From Pseudoflavitalea sp. G-6-1-2 (GTDB taxonomy: Bacteria > Bacteroidota > Bacteroidia > Chitinophagales > Chitinophagaceae), in NCBI RefSeq assembly GCF_012927185.1, contig NZ_JABBGB010000002.1, positions 558,001-622,000 of the forward strand: a stretch of 64,000 nt of DNA, written 5' to 3'. Of the stretch, positions 18,814 to 28,700 are shown piece by piece (the stretch's first letter is position 1; every line of letters begins with the position of its first letter). Below the pieces are notes generated by a model that was given only the letters and a program-made list of their open reading frames with translations, was not told the origin of the DNA and ran no database searches. The position numbers were made by a program, and so were the translations under genes.

Positions 18814-19383
18814 TTACTTTTTTGAAGCATGCGCCAAAGCAAACTCACCTGCTTCAATCAGATAGAGCAGATGCAATTGCAATTCATGTCCAACAGGCAA
18901 GGCCGGATGAAGAAACTCCGCAGTCTTACGCATGCCAATCTTCTTCATTACATTTTCACTTTTTACGTTGTTCCATGCTGTGAAAGAATAGACAACCTTC
19001 AGTTGCAACTCTTCAAAAGCAAATTGCAGGCATCGCGCTGCGCCTTCGGTGGCAAATCCATAACCCCATTGAGATCGCATGATGCGCCATCCTATCTCAA
19101 CACATGGTGTAAAGTCCGCTTCGAACCTGGCCAGACTAAATCCGATAAAACCGATGAACTCGCCGGTATCGAGCCGGTCTACCGCATAGAAGCAGAATCC
19201 ATTCTGCTCAAAAGAAGTATCATAGCGGGCGATAGCCGCTTCCGTTTCTTCATAATTGTAGGGTCGCGGGAAGAATTCCATTACGGCAGGATCTGCATTG
19301 AGTGCAGCTAATTGCGGAAGGTCTTCGGATTTCCATCGGCGGAATCCCAGGCGGGAAGATTGGAACAGATAGGAGGATGACAT
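18814..19383 (-). CDS. GNAT-family N-acetyltransferase (RimJ/RimL type)
   Basis: This 189-residue protein opens with RLGFRRWKSEDLPQLAALNA, typical of RimJ/RimL-like acetyltransferases. The acetyl-CoA pyrophosphate-binding loop is seen as QWGYGFATEGA (about residues 109-119), and VVYSFTAWNNVKSENVMKKI matches the conserved C-terminal motif with its Asn-x-x-Ser. Members acetylate ribosomal protein N-termini, antibiotics or small amines; which one cannot be told. It is a single gene, divergent from the adenylation-domain gene. Confidence 0.9.
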   Translation of the reverse strand: MSSSYLFQSSRLGFRRWKSEDLPQLAALNADPAVMEFFPRPYNYEETEAAIARYDTSFEQNGFCFYAVDRLDTGEFIGFIGFSLARFEADFTPCVEIGWRIMRSQWGYGFATEGAARCLQFAFEELQLKVVYSFTAWNNVKSENVMKKIGMRKTAEFLHPALPVGHELQLHLLYLIEAGEFALAHASKK

Positions 19384-19599
19384 AGTAAAGGCAAAAATAA
19401 GAAGACGCTGATTATTACGAGTTTTTTATCCATCCCTTCCTTTACAATTTCAATGAGCAAACACTTTGATATATTTTCCATTCTTTTTATATTTATACCA
19501 CAGGTCCCTCCTGCACACTGACCCAAGCCGCCTGACAGATCCGTACACGCATCCCCGTTGTGACCGGCATACAATAAGGTACCATTCAAACTTTATTTT

Positions 19600-21051
19600 A
19601 TGGATCAGGTATTCCTATATTCAAAACATAAAAAATTCAGCTACCACGATTTCGATGCAGCCTCCGCTGTATTGCGCAAAGCCCTGCCCCATAGCAGCAA
19701 TAAAAAAATAATGGTGCTGAGTGCACAGCCGGAACTGTATTATCTCGGCTTCTATTGCTGTTTCAACTATGAGTATGTTTATTGTCCGGTTACCCTGCAG
19801 GATGATATTGCAGCCATCGAAGCGCAGATAGCCATCATTAATCCCGGCGCCATTATTACCAACTCCAATTTATTTCTCACACACTGCCGGCAACAGGAGC
19901 ATGTATACGAACCGCTTCAACTGCCTGGGTTCGACACCTGTTATTTATGTTTCAGAGAAACAGAGTCGCCCGACACCTTTTCGTCGGCAGGGCTCAGGTA
20001 TATCACTTTCACTACCGGTCGCGGCGGAGCAGCCATGGGCGTGGGTATCAGCAATGCCAACATCTCGGCATTCAGCGATAATCTCGAAAGATTATTCGAA
20101 GTGGAAGAAACGGCAGTGATCGCCAATGCGTTTGCATTCTCTTCAGACCTATGCATACTCGCCATGTATCTGGCATGGAACAATCATGCATCGGTGGCGC
20201 ATATCACAGAAGATGAAATCAGAAACGATGCTTTCTTTCCCGATTGGCCGGCCAGCCAGATCCTTTGTGTAGTGCCATCTGTACTTCGTCTGATGCAGAA
20301 GAACCGCCTGTTCAAGCGGGTTCCCCTGCAATCGCTCCGACATATTCTCTTTTGCAGTGAACCGTTGTTTGAAACCGATATGCAGCTGATCAAAGAACAT
20401 TGTTCCAACGCCGGCATCATCAATTGTTTCGGCATTCCCGAACTGAGCATCTTCTGCACAACCTATGAAGCCGGAGCATACTATCACAGCTTCAACAAAA
20501 TAGTAAGCATCGGCAGACTCAACACCGGTTGCCGTGCCTATATCGCAGATGCACAACTTTCAGCAGATGGAAATATCGAGGGTGAGCTTTGTGTTGCAGG
20601 AGATCAGGTCTTCAACGGATACCTCAACATGCCCGACAGCCATCATTTTACAGAACTCGATGGTGAACGTTATTTCAAAACCGGCCACCTCGTTATCTAC
20701 AACAAAGAAGAGGATCTCTATTATTACGCAGGCCGCGTTGAACGCGAGATCCGCTATCAGGGGCATCGCATCAATCTCAATAATCTCGAATATCTTTTTT
20801 CCGGCATACATCCCATTACAGATGCAGCCGCCATCTATTCCCGCAAGTACATGACCATTGGATTGTTCTTCACCAGTTCGCCGGGATTCAAACTCGAAGA
20901 TCATATGCACCTGCTGGAAAACATCCCGTCGCATCTGCGTCCTACTCACTTCTTCCCTACTCCTCATTTTCCGATGAATGCACATTTCAAAAAAGATTAT
21001 CCGGCACTGGAACAATTCTACCAGCGCTATCTCGACAAGATGTATGAGTAA
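19600..21051 (+). CDS. Stand-alone adenylation-domain (ANL superfamily) protein, atypical
   Basis: The 483-residue protein follows the order of an NRPS/DltA-like adenylation domain. Core A3 is TTGRGGAAMGV (residues 138-148), A5 is NCFGIPE (275-281), A7 is YFKTGHL (358-364), A8 is AGRVEREIRYQGHRI (377-391), and an A10-like end (PMNAHFKKDYPAL, 458-470) has Lys464/Lys465. Two key positions differ from active enzymes. The P-loop has three extra residues and no Lys, and the Asp that binds the ribose in TGD is His363. Either the chemistry is altered or the protein is a non-catalytic relative. There is no carrier or condensation domain beside it. It stands alone between the GNAT gene and a TonB receptor. 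Confidence 0.75.
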   Translation: MDQVFLYSKHKKFSYHDFDAASAVLRKALPHSSNKKIMVLSAQPELYYLGFYCCFNYEYVYCPVTLQDDIAAIEAQIAIINPGAIITNSNLFLTHCRQQEHVYEPLQLPGFDTCYLCFRETESPDTFSSAGLRYITFTTGRGGAAMGVGISNANISAFSDNLERLFEVEETAVIANAFAFSSDLCILAMYLAWNNHASVAHITEDEIRNDAFFPDWPASQILCVVPSVLRLMQKNRLFKRVPLQSLRHILFCSEPLFETDMQLIKEHCSNAGIINCFGIPELSIFCTTYEAGAYYHSFNKIVSIGRLNTGCRAYIADAQLSADGNIEGELCVAGDQVFNGYLNMPDSHHFTELDGERYFKTGHLVIYNKEEDLYYYAGRVEREIRYQGHRINLNNLEYLFSGIHPITDAAAIYSRKYMTIGLFFTSSPGFKLEDHMHLLENIPSHLRPTHFFPTPHFPMNAHFKKDYPALEQFYQRYLDKMYE

Positions 21052-21101
21052 AACCCTGTAACCGCTTATGTAATTGCTTCTCATCGCAGAGCACCCGGTC
21101 T

Positions 21102-21109
21102 TATCTTTG
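21102..21109 (+). promoter_or_regulatory. Promoter -7 element of the TonB receptor gene
   Basis: TATCTTTG matches TAnnTTTG exactly and lies 26 bases before the ATG at 21135. A TTG at 21074-21076 is 25 bases upstream, slightly farther than the usual 19-23. Confidence 0.4.
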
Positions 21110-21134
21110 GCCTCCCAAAACAAACCCGGATCTC

Positions 21135-23342
21135 ATGAAGCAACTGCTTTGCATTTTACTTATCCTTTCCGCAACTTATTCTTTTGCACAGGGCGTAAAA
21201 GGTGTGGTGATGAGCCACGATAAAAAGCCACTGGTCAACGCTACTGTCTACAATCTTCGCTCCGGCGCTCACGAGCACAGCAATGAAAACGGATTCTTTT
21301 TCCTTCGCGATGCTGCCAAAGGCGATTCACTCCGTATCACGCATGTGTCTTACGCGGCACAGACTATATTCGTTGATGCAGATAATTTGAAGATACTGTT
21401 ACAACCAGCAGCATTTCAGCTGGACAATGTGACGATCACCGCCGCAGTGCGCCATCTCAACGTAATTGCAGATATCGATCTTCAAACCAATCCGGTGAAT
21501 TCCTCACAGGAGTTGCTGCGCAAGGTGCCAGGCCTCTTCATTGGTCAGCATGCCGGTGGTGGAAAAGCAGAACAGATATTCCTTCGCGGATTCGATATAG
21601 ATCACGGAACCGATATCAACATCAGTGTGGATGGCATGCCTGTAAACAATGTAAGCCATGCACATGGACAGGGATATGCTGATCTTCACTTTCTCATTCC
21701 GGAAACAATCGGCAAGATCGATTTCGATAAAGGGCCTTACTACGCCAGCAAAGGAAATCTCGCAACAGCAGGATACGTAGCATTTGAAACGAAAGACAGA
21801 CTGGATAACAGCCTGGTGCAACTCGAAGCCGGCAAATTCAACGCCTTCCGAACCCTCGGCATGTTCAACCTGCTGAACAACGAAAAAAATGCAGCATGGT
21901 TTGCAACCGACTATACCAAAACAGATGGCTTTTTCGATTCGCCGCAGAATTTCAACCGTCTCAATCTGATGGGCAAGTACAGTGTATGGTTGCCCAATAA
22001 CGATAAACTCTCAATAGCTGCCTCGCATTTCACCAGCAAATGGAATGCAAGCGGACAAATCCCTGAAAGGGCCACCCATGGCCTCATCAGCCGCTTCGGC
22101 GCTATCGACGATACCGAAGGAGGAAACACTTCGCGCTCGAATATCAACCTGCAATTTCTCAAACAGGTGGATGAAAATACATTCGTGAAGAACACTGCCT
22201 ATTTCAGCCACTACGATTTTGAACTCTACAGCAACTTTACTTTCTTTCTCAACGATCCCGTGAATGGGGACCAGATCAGACAGAAAGAAAAAAGAAATAT
22301 CATCGGGTTTCAATCTGAGCTGAATCGCAACTTCTATCTCAACAAACTCACCATCGATTTTCAGGCGGGTGTCGGACTGAGAAACGACAATATCAGCAAT
22401 ATCGAATTGTCGCATACCGTCAACCGCAAAACAACAGTGGAGCCAATAATGCTGGGAGATATCAACGAAACCAATCTCTCCGGATATGCCAATGCAGAAA
22501 TCAATGCAGGCAAATGGGTGATCAATCCCGGCCTTCGCATCGATCACCTGAAATTCGATTACACCGATCAGCTGGCGCCAAACTACAAACAACAATCACA
22601 GAGCAAATCGACGCTCAGTCCAAAACTGAATATCATTTACAACCAGAACCATCGTCTGCAATACTTTCTGAAACTCGGCAAAGGATTTCACAGCAACGAT
22701 ACCCGCGTAGTGGTAGCGCAGCAGGGTAAAAAGATATTGCCGGCAGCATATGGCGCAGATCTCGGCATCATGTGGAAACCCTTGCCACGCCTGATGTTGA
22801 ATGCAGCAGCATGGTATATCTATCTCGAACAGGAGTTCGTGTACGTAGGAGATGAAGGCGTTGTGGAGCCATCAGGAAAATCCAGCAGACAGGGTATCGA
22901 TCTCGGCGCAAGATATCAGCTCGGCAAATACCTGTTCTTCAACGGAGACTTCACTTACACCTATGCAAGAGCAACAGAAGAGCCCAAAGGCGAAGACCGC
23001 ATTCCGCTTGCACCTCGCGTAACACTGGCGGGAGGCATCGCGTTCAAACATCCATCGGGCATTAGTGCCAGTATCAAAACAAGGTATCTGGGAGACAGGC
23101 CCGCAAACGAAGACAACAGCATCGTGGCCAAAGGATACTGCATCACCGATGCCAGCATACAATATCAGTGGAAACATTTCGGCATCGGCATCATCACAGA
23201 AAATATTCTGAATGCCAGCTGGAACGAAACGCAGTTCGCCACTACCAGCAGACTGAAAGACGAACCAGAGCCGGTAACGGAAATTCATTTCACGCCGGGA
23301 ATTCCATTCAATATCAGGGGTGTGATCAGTTACCGGTTTTAA
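21135..23342 (+). CDS. TonB-dependent outer-membrane receptor
   Basis: A 735-residue receptor with a signal peptide (ending YSFAQ, residue 19), a short carboxypeptidase-regulatory-like domain (20-95), a plug and a 22-strand-type barrel ending in SYRF. The plug contains IFLRGFDIDHGTDINISVDG and the distinctive His-rich VSHAHGQGYADLHFLIPE, common in a receptor subgroup of proteobacteria and Bacteroidota. It is shorter than SusC proteins and has no SusD partner, so it probably imports a small ligand such as a metal complex. The His-x-His element is suggestive but not proof. DoxX-like gene 23462-23914 follows after a possible terminator. Confidence 0.9.
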   Translation: MKQLLCILLILSATYSFAQGVKGVVMSHDKKPLVNATVYNLRSGAHEHSNENGFFFLRDAAKGDSLRITHVSYAAQTIFVDADNLKILLQPAAFQLDNVTITAAVRHLNVIADIDLQTNPVNSSQELLRKVPGLFIGQHAGGGKAEQIFLRGFDIDHGTDINISVDGMPVNNVSHAHGQGYADLHFLIPETIGKIDFDKGPYYASKGNLATAGYVAFETKDRLDNSLVQLEAGKFNAFRTLGMFNLLNNEKNAAWFATDYTKTDGFFDSPQNFNRLNLMGKYSVWLPNNDKLSIAASHFTSKWNASGQIPERATHGLISRFGAIDDTEGGNTSRSNINLQFLKQVDENTFVKNTAYFSHYDFELYSNFTFFLNDPVNGDQIRQKEKRNIIGFQSELNRNFYLNKLTIDFQAGVGLRNDNISNIELSHTVNRKTTVEPIMLGDINETNLSGYANAEINAGKWVINPGLRIDHLKFDYTDQLAPNYKQQSQSKSTLSPKLNIIYNQNHRLQYFLKLGKGFHSNDTRVVVAQQGKKILPAAYGADLGIMWKPLPRLMLNAAAWYIYLEQEFVYVGDEGVVEPSGKSSRQGIDLGARYQLGKYLFFNGDFTYTYARATEEPKGEDRIPLAPRVTLAGGIAFKHPSGISASIKTRYLGDRPANEDNSIVAKGYCITDASIQYQWKHFGIGIITENILNASWNETQFATTSRLKDEPEPVTEIHFTPGIPFNIRGVISYRF

Positions 23343-23381
23343 GATTTTCACCGACAAATGCATCATTGACCGGCTAAATCC

Positions 23382-23415
23382 GGCCACTCACCGACGGAAA
23401 AGTGGCCCTGGTTTT
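23382..23415 (+). terminator. Possible terminator after the TonB receptor gene
   Basis: GGCCACT (23382-23388) pairs with AGTGGCC (23401-23407) across a 12-base loop, followed by CTGGTTTTA. The U-run is short and the loop large, so termination may be partial. Confidence 0.4.
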
Positions 23416-23435
23416 ACATGCCTGATGATCAGCGC

Positions 23436-23443
23436 TATATTTG
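23436..23443 (+). promoter_or_regulatory. Promoter -7 element of the DoxX-like gene
   Basis: TATATTTG is an exact TAnnTTTG match placed 18 bases before the ATG at 23462. A clear -33 TTG is not visible; the upstream region reads GGTTTTA. Confidence 0.45.
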
Positions 23444-23461
23444 AAAATTCAAACCTGATAC

Positions 23462-23914
23462 ATGAAACCACTTATAGTTCTCTTCGGCACATTTATTCTC
23501 GGCATACTCATATCCTATGTCCTCAAAGGCAAGCTGAATCTCACTTTCAACGGCAATCTCGCTATGGGAGTGATGTTCTGCTTTACCGCGCTGGGGCACT
23601 TTATGTTCACCAAAGGAATGGCCATGATGATCCCGCCCGCATTGCCCTACAGAGAAACTGCTATATTTCTCAGCGGCATCGCTGAAATAGTGCTGGGCAT
23701 TGCATTGATAATTCCGCAAACAAGGCATATAGCAGCCATCGCCATGATTGCCATGCTTGTACTGATACTTCCCGCAAATATCTATGCGGCCATCAACAGA
23801 ATCAACTACGAAAAAGGAACATTCGACGGACCGGGCCTCTCCTATCTCTGGTTCAGGATTCCAATGCAGGCGTTGCTGATCGGCTGGATAATTTATTTCG
23901 GATTCCGCCGCTAG
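23462..23914 (+). CDS. DoxX-like small membrane protein
   Basis: A 150-residue protein with four predicted membrane helices (about residues 3-22, 30-50, 65-110 in two spans, and 130-147). The FTALGHFMFTKGMAMMIPPAL and SGIAEIVLGIALI segments resemble the DoxX-like family. The family's role is poorly defined; members are linked to quinone-related redox or stress. Its stop codon overlaps that of the convergent ECF sigma gene by four bases (23911-23914). No terminator fits between the two, so their transcripts must run into each other. Confidence 0.8.
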   Translation: MKPLIVLFGTFILGILISYVLKGKLNLTFNGNLAMGVMFCFTALGHFMFTKGMAMMIPPALPYRETAIFLSGIAEIVLGIALIIPQTRHIAAIAMIAMLVLILPANIYAAINRINYEKGTFDGPGLSYLWFRIPMQALLIGWIIYFGFRR

Positions 23915-24459
23915 TTTTGCATCAGCGATGCCGAACTCACCAGCACAGCAAACAGCTCTGCCGCAGTGAGATGATTTTTCAGCGCCACCACCGTCTCTTC
24001 CAGATGTCTGCGTACCGCGCGTGGACTGATGTTCAGCTTAGCTGCAATTTCACTGGAGCTTAGTCCATACTCCTTGCGCATAAGAAAGATGGTGCGGCGC
24101 CGTTCGGGCAGCTGCATCAGCACTTCATTCACCTCACGGATGGTTTCCTTGCCGGTGAACCGGAGAATGGTTTCATTATCCTCCCCATCCTGCATGTACC
24201 CATACTGCTGCAGGTTCTTTTTTTCTACGGCTTTTCGTCGCACCGTATCGATAATGAGGTTTTTGGAATACGTGTAAAGAAGCGGAAGGGCATTATCCGG
24301 ATCTTTGAGCTCATCTATCCTGCTCCAGAAGCGGATATAGGTTTGCTGAAGGATGTCTTTGGCATCATGCTCACTTTCTGTGAATTTCCGGATGTAGCCG
24401 TACAGCAGATCTTTTGTGCTCAGGAAGATCTTTTCGAATTGATGTTTTCGTTGATACAT
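23911..24459 (-). CDS. ECF-type RNA polymerase sigma-70 factor
   Basis: This 182-residue protein shows sigma region 2 (about residues 10-75, including HDAKDILQQTYIRFWSRI) and region 4 (about 115-165, including LPERRRTIFLMRKEYGLSSS and a helix-turn-helix). The size is normal for an ECF factor of the Bacteroidota FecI-like group. It is divergent from the FecR gene at 24653, with 193 bases between, whereas such pairs are most often co-directional. It probably directs transcription of the FecR/TonB receptor/lipoprotein unit in response to the receptor's STN domain. Confidence 0.92.
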   Translation of the reverse strand: MYQRKHQFEKIFLSTKDLLYGYIRKFTESEHDAKDILQQTYIRFWSRIDELKDPDNALPLLYTYSKNLIIDTVRRKAVEKKNLQQYGYMQDGEDNETILRFTGKETIREVNEVLMQLPERRRTIFLMRKEYGLSSSEIAAKLNISPRAVRRHLEETVVALKNHLTAAELFAVLVSSASLMQN

Positions 24460-24652
24460 ACCTGTTAGTTATGAACAGCCGGGTTGATAAGGCAAGTGCA
24501 AGATGAGGATTTATTTCTCGCCCCATTTTCTATTCGTGAAAGATAACAATTCGTTCATGTGTTGTAATTGATACACAATCAACTGTGTTACCAAATTATT
24601 AAGCCGCTTCCGGCAGGTTCCGCTTTCTTCCCCGCCTGCGTGAATAGACTGT

Positions 24653-25678
24653 ATGACAGTAGACAAATCAATTCTTCAAAAATATTTTAACCGGCAATGC
24701 ACTCCGGAGGAAGAGAAGGTTGTGATAGAATATCTCACAAACAGTCAAAACAACCTGGATGAATTGCAGGAGTTGCTGAACGAGGAACAGCAAGCGGTGA
24801 TTCCGGAGACAATCCCCGCTGCGCTGTTCCAATCAGTTACAGAAGGTATCAGAAGCGCTACGTGGAAAGGGTTTCTTCAACCATCGCGACCCATGAATGC
24901 AAAATGGTGGTATGCCGCAGCAGCAGCCGTGCTGATTCCGGTGCTGGGCTGGTTTCTCTGGTGGCAGCCAAAACCCGCCCAGCAATACGATGCGGAACAA
25001 CTCGCAGCATTAGAGAATTACGATACCATTTTCAATACCACCGACGCAACTGCCAAAGCTGTAATGCCCGACGGTACTGCCATCTGGCTCACCGCACACA
25101 GCCACTTCAGCTATCAGCCATTGCAATACGGCAAAAAGAAAAGAGCCATCAGACTGGAAGGTGAAGCATTTTTCGATGTAGCGAATGATCCTATGCGACC
25201 ATTCATTGTTGAAAACGATAAGATCATTACACAGGTACTTGGTACCACTTTCAATATCGAAGCATATCCCGGCGAAACAGAAGTAAAGATTTCATTGGTT
25301 ACCGGAAAGGTTGCCGTGAATGCATCGACCGATACCCTCAAACATTTTGCACCACGCATTCTGGAACCTGGTCAGCAACTGGTGTACAACAAGCAGCAAT
25401 CGGGCATGACCATCAAACCGCTGATCTACAAAGATGCGGCAGTATTCACCAGAGGATGGATGGTGCTCGATGATGTGCCGCTGGCAGATGCGCTCAACAG
25501 GCTGAAACGCCAGAGCGGACTCAATATCATTATCCCGGACAATATCAAACTGAACGGAAAAAACATCACAGCCATTTTCAAAGGCGGCGATCCCAAAGAA
25601 ATGCTGGGCAATATGCTCTTTGCACATGGTCTGCATTTCAAAGAAAAAGACGGAAGCTGTTACCTCTATAAAAACTAA
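24653..25678 (+). CDS. FecR-family anti-sigma factor
   Basis: A 341-residue inner-membrane regulator. The N-terminal cytoplasmic part (1-84) should bind the ECF sigma factor, one membrane helix spans about 85-104 (WWYAAAAAVLIPVLGWFLWW), the periplasmic FecR domain is at about 120-225 (with MPDGTAIWLTAHS and RLEGEAFFDVAND), and a C-terminal DUF4974-like domain covers about 265-341. It relays occupancy of an STN-type receptor to the sigma factor. The receptor gene follows after 30 bases, and the sigma gene is divergent. Confidence 0.93.
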   Translation: MTVDKSILQKYFNRQCTPEEEKVVIEYLTNSQNNLDELQELLNEEQQAVIPETIPAALFQSVTEGIRSATWKGFLQPSRPMNAKWWYAAAAAVLIPVLGWFLWWQPKPAQQYDAEQLAALENYDTIFNTTDATAKAVMPDGTAIWLTAHSHFSYQPLQYGKKKRAIRLEGEAFFDVANDPMRPFIVENDKIITQVLGTTFNIEAYPGETEVKISLVTGKVAVNASTDTLKHFAPRILEPGQQLVYNKQQSGMTIKPLIYKDAAVFTRGWMVLDDVPLADALNRLKRQSGLNIIIPDNIKLNGKNITAIFKGGDPKEMLGNMLFAHGLHFKEKDGSCYLYKN

Positions 25679-25708
25679 GCACGCAAAATCAATACAAAAC
25701 ATACAACA

Positions 25709-28700
25709 ATGATCGCTGTTATGATCAGGACTTACCAATCGAAACTGCAATTGATCTCCTCATGGCAAACAAAAACATTTTGCATGCTGCTGAGCCTGCT
25801 GCTCATGCAATCCGTACATGCACAGCAGAGCAGCGAACCACTCACCGAAAAAGTTTCGCTGAACATCAGTCGTTCAGACGCAGCAAGCCTGCTGCGCACC
25901 CTGCAACAACAAACCAGCTACACCTTTACCTTCGACAATAAATCGCTCAGCAATCTTTCCGTACAGGATGTTCAGTTTGCGAACAGTCCATTAGCGGATG
26001 TGCTGAAACATCTCACCAATCATTACGGACTTAAATTCTCCGTTACTTCCAGTAAGAACATCGGTGTGCTCCGCACCAGTGCTGCAGCAGCCGTGAACAA
26101 CAACGGCCGCATCGCCGGAAAGATCATCGACGAAGACAATGGGGATCCGATTGCCGATGTTACCATCCGTATCGGCAGTCAGGGTCTCAGTACTGCCATC
26201 GATGGCAGTTTTCAGCTTACACTTCCCAAAGGTGTTTACGAAGCAGAGATCACAGCAGTCGGTTACGGGAAGAAACTGATCACACAGATTGAAGTGAAAG
26301 AGAATCAAACAGCCGATCTCAATATCACCCTGAAAAGAGAAAAAGGACAATTATCAGCCGTTGTAGTAAAAGCATCAGCGAAAAGAGAATCGGTGGCCAG
26401 CTTTTTTACACGTCAGAAAAACAATGCAGCCATCACCGATGGCATCAGTGCAGAACAGATCAGCAGAACACCCGACAAGAACATCGGAGAAAGCCTCAAA
26501 AGAATCAGCGGCATTTCTTCACTCGACAATAAATATGTGGTAGTGCGCGGACTGAGCGAACGATACAACCAAGCCATTCTGAACGGACAGCCCATGCCCA
26601 GCACCGAGCTCAACCGAAAACAATTTGCATTCGACATCATTCCTTCCAACATCGTTGACAATATCACTGTAAACAAAACGCTTACTCCCGATATGAGTGC
26701 AGAGTTCGGAGGTGGACTGGTGCAGATCAACACAAAGGGAATACCAACAGAAAACTTTCTCAACGTAACAGTTGGCGCAAGCATCAACAGCAATACTACC
26801 GGAGAAAACCTGTTATCGCTGAAAAGAGAGAACAACCGCGAGTACTTCGGAGACTATGCTTCACATCGTTATGTTGGTGGAAAGAAAGACTGGAAATCTT
26901 TGCAGGATATCCGCGAATTGCAGACCTCAAAAGGAAACGGCACCATTCTGCAAAACAACTGGCAACCCTACTATTACAAAGCGCAGCCATCACAGAACTA
27001 TCAGATATCGCTGGGCAGAGTATTCGATATCAATACAGCACGTCAGCAAAAGGTAGGCTTCATCGCATCGATCAGTTACCGCAATACGCAACAGATCCAG
27101 GATCTGCTTTCGGCGAGATATGGTTTCGGAACAGGAACCGATGAAAGACATACCAGCATGCTGAATGGCAGACAATTTATGTTCAACACCAATATCGGCG
27201 GTGTGCTGGGTGTGGGCTACTCCACTCCTTCCTTTACGATCAGCTGGCAGAACCTGTTCACCCGCCTGCTCGATCAGCAAGCCAATTTTGGAACCGGTCT
27301 GCATCAGGCAACCGACAACGATACGAGTTCAGCATTCGTAGAACGTTTGTTCCAGACCACACTCTGGCAGAGCCAGCTGCGCGGCGAACATCGCATTGGC
27401 AATAAAGGAATCAAACTGAACTGGAATATCAACTATGCATATGCGAAGAAGGTTCGTCCGGATAACCATGTGCTGGTATGGAATCCTGTTCCATCGAACT
27501 TCGATCTCCCGCACAATGAATTCACCATGGCGGGTTATTATCCCGAAGGAAATTCGATGCCGGCCGATGATCCTGCATCACTTCGCATGTACACCAATAC
27601 ACTGGAAAAAAATACAGGATGGAATCTGAATGTTCAGCTGCCTGTTCAGGTTGGAAATGTGAGAACGATCATCAAGCCCGGTTATGCAGGCTGGGTGAAA
27701 GACAGACGTTTCTTTGTAGCCATGATGGGCGATTATCCCGGCGATTTCACCACCTATCCGTCGGTAGGACAGTTATTCAGTCCACAGTATGGTGGCGGAC
27801 GCAGCGGTGTATCCAATTTCGGAGACGATTACAATCGCACCGCATCACTGCACGCCACTTATGCCATGTTCGATCACAGATGGAAGAAATTCAGATTGGT
27901 TTGGGGAGCACGAGCAGAATACTTCGACATGAACAAAGTGAATGGTGCTCTCGATGGAATTGTGAAAGACATCAACCGAGGTCGTGGCGGAGACAATCAG
28001 CTTGATTTCTCTGAACTCTACAACAGAGAAGATAACTGGCGCTTCTTCCCTTCTGCGAATATCACATACAGCCTCACATCCAAAATCAACATCCGCGCAG
28101 CATACGCAAAAAGCGTTATCAGACCGGATCTGCGTGAGATGGCATGGTTCAGGGAATATGATTTTGAACTGGGAGGAAACTACAACGCTTACTTTTTGCA
28201 CACCACAACACTGGACAATTACGATATGAGGGTTGAATGGTATCCGGGAGCAGGAGAAGTATTGTCTGCTTCGGTATTCTACAAGAACATCAAATTCCCG
28301 ATGGAGATAAGACAGGTGGAAAGTCAACGCATGTACGAACTCTACAACAATTACAGGAGCAAGAGTTACGGCATAGAGATGGAGGTTCGGAAAACGTTAC
28401 AGTTCACGGAGATTCCTGTGATCAAGAATCTTACCGTGTATGGAAACTTCACAGCGTTGAAAAGTAAGGTAACACCGATGGATGAGAACCTCAACAAAAT
28501 GGATCCTGCCAATCCGCTTAATGTGCTTCCTCAAATAATAGTAGGGAAAGAAGAAGAAAGACCATTAACGGGTCAGAGCAATATCATGACCAATCTGGGG
28601 CTTTACTACGACGACAAACATTTGCACCTGAGTCTCAGTTACAACTCAGTATCGGCAAGGCCTTTCATTATAGTAACACGTGCTTCAACGAGTGAGTACG

